NCBI GenBank assembly: GCA_910575585.1
Contig: CAJTGF010000011.1
Coordinates: forward strand, 32,737-96,736
Reading direction: 5' to 3'
Origin: Clostridiaceae bacterium
GTDB lineage: Bacteria; Bacillota; Clostridia; Lachnospirales; Lachnospiraceae
Length of the DNA: 64,000 nt
How positions within the stretch are numbered: the stretch's first letter is position 1; every line of letters starts with the position of its first letter. The position numbers and the translations under genes were made by a program. Of the stretch, positions 59,190 through 64,000 are shown piece by piece. The notes below the pieces were generated by a model that searched no databases, had not been told where the DNA came from, and saw only the letters and a program-made list of their open reading frames with translations.

Positions 59190-61901
59190 CTACTTCGCCT
59201 CATACCAACTCCCCCCATCACAAGCCTCCACCTCCAAAGCCACCTTCAAATCCGCAGCCCCTTTCATCTTCGACTCCAAAATCCCCTTCACTTCCTCAAG
59301 CTCCCCCTTCCAAGTCTCCACCAAAAGTTCATCATGGACCTGCAGCACGATCTTTGATCGTAAGCCTCTCCTTCTAAGCTCCCTGTCCACCTGGATCATG
59401 GCGATCTTCATAATATCCGCCGCCGTCCCCTGGATCGGCGAATTCATCGCCACCCGCTCCCCAAAAGACCGCTGCATATAATTCCCCGACTTTAACTCCG
59501 GGATGGGCCGGCGGCGGTTAAACATCGTCACCACATAGCCATTTTCCCTGCCGTCCTCCACCTGCTTATCCAAAAACACCTTCACCCCGGGATACGTCTC
59601 AAAATACTTTTCAATATACGCCACCGCCTCCTGGCGGCTGATGCTTAAATCTTCGCTTAACCCAAAGGCGCTGATCCCGTAAACAATGCCGAAATTCACC
59701 GCCTTCGCGTTCCGCCGCTGCAGCGGCGTCACCTCCTCCAAGGGGATATGGAACACCTGGGAGGCAGTGATGGCATGGATATCCTGCGCCTGCCGGTAGG
59801 CGTCAATAAGCCGCTCATCCCCCGACATATGGGCCAGCACACGAAGCTCGATCTGGGAGTAATCCGCGTCCACAAAGGTATACCCCTCCTCCGGCACAAA
59901 GATCTTCCGGATCTGACGCCCTAACTCCATACGCACCGGGATATTCTGCAGATTGGGCTCCGTGCTGCTGATGCGCCCGGTGGCCGTGATGGTCTGGTTA
60001 AACCGGCCGTGGATCCTTCCGTCCTCCCCGATAAACCCGTACAGCCCCTCCGCGTAAGTGGAATTTAATTTTGTCAGCTGCCGGTAATCCAGGATCTTGC
60101 GGATCACGGGATAATCCGGCGCCAGCTTCTCCAGCACGTCCGCAGCCGTGGAATACCCGGTCTTTGTCTTCTTCCCGTGGGGCAGCTCCATTTTCTCAAA
60201 TAAGATCTCCCCCAGCTGCTTTGGCGAATTAATATTAAACTCCACGCCTGCCAGCTGGTGGATCTCCTTCTCCAGAGCCTTAATCTGCACCTTCAGATCA
60301 TCCCCGTACTCCTTAAGCCGCTCCTTCTCCACCCGGATCCCCGCCTTCTCCATGTGGTACAGACTGTAGATCAAAGGCATCTCCACCTGGGCAAACAAAT
60401 GCCACATATCCGTCTCTTTCAGCCTTCTCTCCAGGACCTCCATGGACCGCCACGCAATATATCCCATATAGCACACACAGATGACGGCCTTCTCCTGCCC
60501 CTCCAAAAGCATCTGCCCCACCATGGCCTTTTTGCCCAGCAGCTCATCCTTGGACGGCACCGTAAGCCCCAGGTAATCCCTGGCCAGATCGTCATAATTG
60601 TACGTATCCTTTAGGGGGTTGAGAAGATACCCGGCCACCCCGGCATCCATAACCCCGCTGTCCTCCTCAAGGTCCAAATAGGGAAGCTGGGCCTTCAGAT
60701 CCAATGTGGCCCTGGCGGCAACGCCCTCCTTATCCCCGTCACGCTCCTCCGGGATCCATGCGTTAACATCCCCCTCCTTCACCAGCCGCTCCAGTTTTCC
60801 CGCCAGATACTCCCCTGTCAGAAATCCCTGGGCTGCAACGGCATAACAGTCTTCCTCCCCAAAGCACAGCGCCGCTCCCATTACCTGGCCACGGTCTGCG
60901 ATCAGCTGAAATCCCAGCCTCTTGGCCTTAGCCGCCTTCTCAAAAACAGCCTCTGCCTCCGAAAAATCCGTTACGACCCGAAAATGCTCCTCCACCCCTG
61001 GCCCGTTGGCAGCATCCGCCCCATTCATGGCCTGCGCGTCAAACCTGGCGGCCATGGACTTAAATTCCAGCCGCTTCATGTACCCAAAAGCCTCGGGCGT
61101 ATACAGATTCCCGATCTCCATATCTTCATAAGAAAACGCAATGGGACAGTCAATGCAGATCGTAGCCAATTCCTTGCTCATCTGGGCCATGTCATAGTGT
61201 TCCCCCAAAGCTTTCTGGGCCCTGGGCGGCTTGATCTCCGACAGATGAGTATAGGCGTTCTCAATACTGCCGTAGGCCGCAATCAGATTGGTGGCAGTCT
61301 TCTCCCCGATGGACGGCACCCCCGGGATATTGTCCGACGGATCCCCCATAAGGGCCTTCACGTCAATAAACTCCTTAGGAGTCACCTGATACTCCGCCTT
61401 CACATCCGCCGGAAAATAATCCTTCACCTGGGTAGTCCCTTTACTGGTTCTGGGGATCCGTATCTTAATATGATCATCTGCCAGCTGCAGAAGATCCCTG
61501 TCCCCGGACACGATGGAAACCTCCACCCCTGCCGCCGCGTTTTTCTTGGCCAACGTTCCCAGAATGTCGTCCGCCTCATACCCGGCCAGGGTCATAATGG
61601 GGATCCCCATAGACTTTAGCACATCCTTCATCAAAGGCACCTGCTCCACCAGCTCCTGGGGCATAGGCTTCCTGGTCCCTTTATACCCCTCATACATCTT
61701 GTGGCGAAACGTAGGCTCCGCCAAGTCAAAGGCTACGGCCAGATGGTCCGCTTCCTCCTCCTCCAGAATCTTAAACATAATATTGAGGAACCCGAACACC
61801 GCGTTGGTGTGAAGTCCCTCCGAATTCGTCAGCTGCGGGACCCCATAAAAGGCCCGGTTCAAAATACTGTGTCCGTCGATCAAAACCAGTTTATTTTTCA
61901 T
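59190..61901 (-). CDS. polA: DNA polymerase I
   Basis: Gap-filling and repair polymerase. From ATG at 61901 (CAGGAG upstream) it has 903 residues. The 5'-nuclease domain (about 1-290) starts LVLIDGHSILNRAFYG and has SGDRDLLQL and GDPSDNIPGVPSIGEKTA. The 3'-5' exonuclease-like domain (about 315-490) has lost the DxE catalytic motif, so proofreading is probably absent, as in Bacillus. The polymerase domain shows motif A DYSQIELRVLAHMSGDERL, the O-helix RRNAKAVNFGIVYGISAFG and motif C QVHDELLVE. A zinc-finger membrane protein gene lies 77 bases upstream. Confidence 0.97.
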   Translation of the reverse strand: MKNKLVLIDGHSILNRAFYGVPQLTNSEGLHTNAVFGFLNIMFKILEEEEADHLAVAFDLAEPTFRHKMYEGYKGTRKPMPQELVEQVPLMKDVLKSMGIPIMTLAGYEADDILGTLAKKNAAAGVEVSIVSGDRDLLQLADDHIKIRIPRTSKGTTQVKDYFPADVKAEYQVTPKEFIDVKALMGDPSDNIPGVPSIGEKTATNLIAAYGSIENAYTHLSEIKPPRAQKALGEHYDMAQMSKELATICIDCPIAFSYEDMEIGNLYTPEAFGYMKRLEFKSMAARFDAQAMNGADAANGPGVEEHFRVVTDFSEAEAVFEKAAKAKRLGFQLIADRGQVMGAALCFGEEDCYAVAAQGFLTGEYLAGKLERLVKEGDVNAWIPEERDGDKEGVAARATLDLKAQLPYLDLEEDSGVMDAGVAGYLLNPLKDTYNYDDLARDYLGLTVPSKDELLGKKAMVGQMLLEGQEKAVICVCYMGYIAWRSMEVLERRLKETDMWHLFAQVEMPLIYSLYHMEKAGIRVEKERLKEYGDDLKVQIKALEKEIHQLAGVEFNINSPKQLGEILFEKMELPHGKKTKTGYSTAADVLEKLAPDYPVIRKILDYRQLTKLNSTYAEGLYGFIGEDGRIHGRFNQTITATGRISSTEPNLQNIPVRMELGRQIRKIFVPEEGYTFVDADYSQIELRVLAHMSGDERLIDAYRQAQDIHAITASQVFHIPLEEVTPLQRRNAKAVNFGIVYGISAFGLSEDLSISRQEAVAYIEKYFETYPGVKVFLDKQVEDGRENGYVVTMFNRRRPIPELKSGNYMQRSFGERVAMNSPIQGTAADIMKIAMIQVDRELRRRGLRSKIVLQVHDELLVETWKGELEEVKGILESKMKGAADLKVALEVEACDGGSWYEAK

Positions 61902-61978
61902 TGTCTGCTCCTGTTTTCTATTTTCCCAAATCCGCGGATAAAGCCCATCTGCCCATCCTCCAATCTGCTGATCTGCCC

Positions 61979-62338
61979 TTAAAAGATCCCGTTCTGCCAC
62001 CAGATGCGCATCTGCAAAATCAGCGTCACCACCAGGCTCATAACCACCAGCGTGTCCGCCGCATAATGAAGGATGCTGACAAAACGGGCTTTGTATACCT
62101 CCTGCTTAGATGCCAGGATATCCGACTCCATATCTCCCTTAATATTATAGCGGTCCGTGTCCGTATCCGAGTCCAGCTGCCGGATGCCCACCTCCACCGT
62201 ATAATAGATCTCCAGCTCCTCCCTGCAGTTGGCGCACTGATCGATATGCTCCAAAAACTCCTCCAGCTGCCCAACCTCCAGCTCATGGCGGATATAGGGC
62301 ATGACCAGACTTTCCGCCTCCTTACATGTCACTGCCAA
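61979..62338 (-). CDS. Zinc-finger (HC2-type) membrane protein, anti-sigma-like
   Basis: About 119 residues. The motif EHIDQCANCREELEIYY (H-x3-C-x2-C) is the zinc-binding signature of ZAS anti-sigma factors and related membrane proteins. One C-terminal helix (VVMSLVVTLILQMRIWW) places it in the membrane with the zinc part inside. No sigma factor gene is beside it, so anti-sigma function is unproven. I favour the TTG at 62338, right after AAGGAGAGGTG, over the ATG at 62356 or 62353, which have no ribosome site. Likely co-transcribed with polA. Confidence 0.75.
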   Translation of the reverse strand: MAVTCKEAESLVMPYIRHELEVGQLEEFLEHIDQCANCREELEIYYTVEVGIRQLDSDTDTDRYNIKGDMESDILASKQEVYKARFVSILHYAADTLVVMSLVVTLILQMRIWWQNGIF

Positions 62339-62384
62339 CACCTCTCCTTCCATCAAAGCCTGCGCTTTTCTCCCTGCTTTCTCC

Positions 62385-62680
62385 CCTCTATCATAACCGT
62401 TCAGATAACACTTGAACGGTTACGCATCCGGCCATGAAAATCGCTTCGCGATGGGGCCGGATACCTGCTCCCATTACGTTTTCATACGGTCAGCGCGGCA
62501 ATCGCGCAGACCTACCTGAACTGTTATCCTCTATCATAACCGTTCAGATAACTCTTGAACGGTTACGCATCCGGCCATGAAAATCGCTTCGCGATGGGGC
62601 CGGATGCCTGCTCCCATTACGTTTTCATACGGTCAGCGCGGCAATCGCGCAGACCTACCTGAACTGTTATCCTCTATCAT
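62385..62680. repeat. 143-bp tandem repeat, two copies plus the start of a third
   Basis: Units 62385-62527 and 62528-62670 differ at only two bases; the first 10-11 bases of the unit recur at 62671. Each unit can fold into three hairpins. In copy 1 these are TAACCGTTCA/TGAACGGTTA (62394-62422), ATCCGGCC/GGCCGGAT with an inner ATCGC/GCGAT (62426-62462), and GGTCaGCGCG/CGCGCaGACC (62488-62512). No open frame of note. It fills most of the 384-base gap upstream of the zinc-finger gene and is followed by a transposase wreck. Confidence 0.9.
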
Positions 62681-62692
62681 ACAATAGAACCG

Positions 62693-63130
62693 GGATTTTT
62701 TAAAGGGGTTCCGAATAAAAAAGTGCCTTCAAAAAGTGCCTGCGGCGATCCCTCTTTTGGTGGCGCCATGTATGGCTGTCCTCATTGCGGTAAGCTTAAA
62801 TTTGTTCCTTTCCGCTGCCGCAGCCGCTTCTGTCCTGCCTGTGGCAATCTTTATTCCATGCAGCGCACTACTTCTATGGCTTTTAAACTCATCAATGTGA
62901 CTCACAGACACTGTGTCTTTACTATTGATGAAAACCTCCGGGATTTTTTCTTCTTGACCGTTCCCTCCTTGACTGCCTCTTTCACGCTGTCACCAGTGTG
63001 GTCTCACGCATGTTCTCCAAGCAGAACAAATCTATGAACTTCACTCCTGGTTTCATTATGGTTCTACATACCTTCGGCAGGGACCTCAAATGGAACCCTC
63101 ATATCCACTGTCTCATTTCCGAATTTTGTC
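62693..63130 (+). pseudogene. Broken IS91-family transposase (zinc-binding domain and start of catalytic domain)
   Basis: Codons from about 62700 give GVPNKK...CGDPSFGGAMYGCPHCG, FRCRSRFCPACGNLYS and HRHCVFTID, the N-terminal zinc-binding domain of IS91-type (HUH/Y2) transposases. Near 62960 the frame shifts by one; the continuation reads FSKQNKSMNFTPGFIMVLHTF cut at GRDLKWNPHIHCLISE, the start of the catalytic domain. Both the true N-terminus and everything after about residue 150 are missing. Non-functional. Confidence 0.87.
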
Positions 63131-63271
63131 AGATGTGCATAAATTTATGAGGCGTACGTGGAACGTACATTGATTAAATTTAGGTGCATCTGGCGGAAAA
63201 TCAGCCACAAAGGCAGGTGCAGGAGAGATTCCGAGAGTACATATATACTCCTTTCAAAGGAGGATATCCCT

Positions 63272-63448
63272 ATGAACTCAAACACAAAGAAGCAGCGAAA
63301 AAAATATATGGAGCATCCGCCGGAAGGGATGACATCTGAGGACATTCGCCGCATGAACGAAGATAAACTTCTGGACATGGATTACTTCCTGAATGAAGAC
63401 GACCTGTTTGATGACGATTTTGGAGAAGAAGGCTTTTATATCTTCTAA
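63272..63448 (+). CDS. Small acidic protein of unknown function
   Basis: 58 residues starting MNSNTKKQRKKYMEHP, basic in front and strongly acidic behind (DMDYFLNEDDLFDDDF and a GFYIF end). I do not recognise the family. AAAGGAGG lies 8 bases before the ATG and a terminator follows 45 bases after the stop, so it looks like a real gene. It stands between mobile-element debris (IS91 remnant, Rpn gene). The open frame upstream of this ATG (from 63158) lacks a ribosome site. Confidence 0.7.
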   Translation: MNSNTKKQRKKYMEHPPEGMTSEDIRRMNEDKLLDMDYFLNEDDLFDDDFGEEGFYIF

Positions 63449-63493
63449 ACCTTTACCGTCTGTTTTGTGTTCCTAAAACACAGGTCTATCTAA

Positions 63494-63519
63494 CGTATGT
63501 TCAGCGAACATATGTTTTT
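63494..63519 (+). terminator. Terminator after the small acidic gene
   Basis: CGTATGTTC (63494-63502) pairs with GAACATATG (63506-63514) with one G-U, three-base loop, then TTTTT. Confidence 0.75.
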
Positions 63520-63554
63520 CTCTGTGTCTTAAAAAATCGGAATTTCCTATAAAG

Positions 63555-63582
63555 CAAAAAAGCCCCGATATCCATGGGGCTT
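63555..63582 (-). terminator. Terminator of the Rpn-family gene
   Basis: AAGCCCC (63560-63566) pairs with GGGGCTT (63576-63582); six T follow on the minus strand. The same hairpin remains at the Rpn remnant near 21250. Confidence 0.88.
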
Positions 63583-63592
63583 AAAACAAGGA

Positions 63593-64000
63593 TTATATTC
63601 CTGTAATTTCTTTTGCTGCTTCAAGAAAAGCGGATTCGGACATGCCGGCCTTGATAGCAGCCCTCTGCAAAGTAATGTCACCATCACTGTACAAATCATA
63701 CAAAGTTGTGATATTACCTTCCTCGCGGCCCTCCTCACGACCTTCCTCACGGATCATCTGCATGGTCTCCGCTTCGTTATATTCTGTAATGCACAAATCC
63801 TTCACCTCCGCCCTGTGTCCGATCAGAAACTCCCGGATCTCAAAATCCTCCGGCATATCCTGGATCGCGCTGTCTACCGCCTGCTCTATCTTCATGGTCT
63901 GCCGGTTTTTGCGGATCCGGGCTACCAGCCACGAGTATTCCTCTAACGGCCTGCAGGATGACAAAAGGCTTTCGTTCTTTCCATAGTTGATATTGATCAT
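63593..64000 (-). CDS. Rpn-family recombination-promoting nuclease/transposase-like protein (partial)
   Basis: The C-terminal 135 residues are inside the window; the PD-(D/E)XK catalytic part lies beyond 64000. The visible part begins in ININYGKNESLL, typical of the region after the nuclease core. It continues with WLVARIRKNRQ and the MKIEQAVDSAIQDMPEDF-like stretch cut here at EIREFLIGHRAEVK. Then come ITEYNEAETMQMIREEGREE with a repetitive REEG tract and the C-terminal helical tail. These multi-copy proteins promote RecA-independent recombination in E. coli; the role here is unknown. A decayed sibling lies at 21250. Confidence 0.87.
   Translation of the reverse strand: MININYGKNESLLSSCRPLEEYSWLVARIRKNRQTMKIEQAVDSAIQDMPEDFEIREFLIGHRAEVKDLCITEYNEAETMQMIREEGREEGREEGNITTLYDLYSDGDITLQRAAIKAGMSESAFLEAAKEITGI

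Noticed and set aside
62385..62680. CRISPR-like array
   Set aside because: Only two 143-bp units directly abutting, with no unique spacers between short repeats.

Overview
The window looks like the chromosome of a spore-forming, low-to-mid GC Clostridia of the Lachnospiraceae type. Evidence: a Firmicutes-style division and cell-wall (dcw) cluster that runs into spoIIGA, a Spo0E-like gene, strong AGGAGG-type ribosome sites with frequent TTG starts, Opp and lipoprotein genes of clostridial type, and Rpn and PDDEXK/DUF1703 accessory genes. An Enterocloster/Clostridium bolteae-like organism is a reasonable guess because the polysaccharide locus predicts D-mannose and D-rhamnose, but this is inference.

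Layout. (1) 1-14.4 kb, minus strand: mraZ-rsmH-ftsL-two class B PBPs-mraY-murD-ftsW-murA-divIB-ftsZ, followed by spoIIGA, which is cut by the window edge. A MraZ operator of 10-bp-spaced repeats lies under the mraZ promoter. (2) 14.4-21.5 kb: a Spo0E-like gene with Spo0A-box-like sites, ychF, a DUF1836 gene, a chemoreceptor paired with an orphan sugar-binding lipoprotein, a TrpR-like regulator, a HAD phosphatase and the wreck of an Rpn gene. (3) 21.5-27.7 kb: an oligopeptide ABC transporter operon, oppBCDF then oppA. (4) 27.7-33.8 kb, mostly plus strand: an orphan SsuA/THI5-like binding protein, a 19-repeat Sel1 protein, a small Cys-rich gene on the minus strand with a consensus promoter, and an AAA-ATPase/PDDEXK protein.

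(5) 33.8-58.6 kb, all minus strand: a surface-polysaccharide operon of about 25 kb. It begins with two NusG-like antiterminators (LoaP/UpxY type). It then encodes GDP-D-rhamnose synthesis (rmd here, with phosphomannomutase, gmd and manC at the far end), at least eight glycosyltransferases, a Wzm/Wzt ABC exporter with a carbohydrate-binding Wzt tail, and methyltransferases that could cap the chain. Just upstream, two perfect 27-bp inverted repeats flank a 193-bp segment holding a consensus promoter that points away from the operon. This is the architecture of an invertible (phase-variable) capsule promoter caught in the OFF orientation, and it is the most interesting item in the window.

(6) 58.8-64 kb: a C-terminal scrap of a second PDDEXK gene, polA preceded by a zinc-finger membrane protein, a 143-bp highly structured tandem repeat, a broken IS91-type transposase, a 58-residue acidic protein, and the C-terminal part of an Rpn-family nuclease running off the window end.
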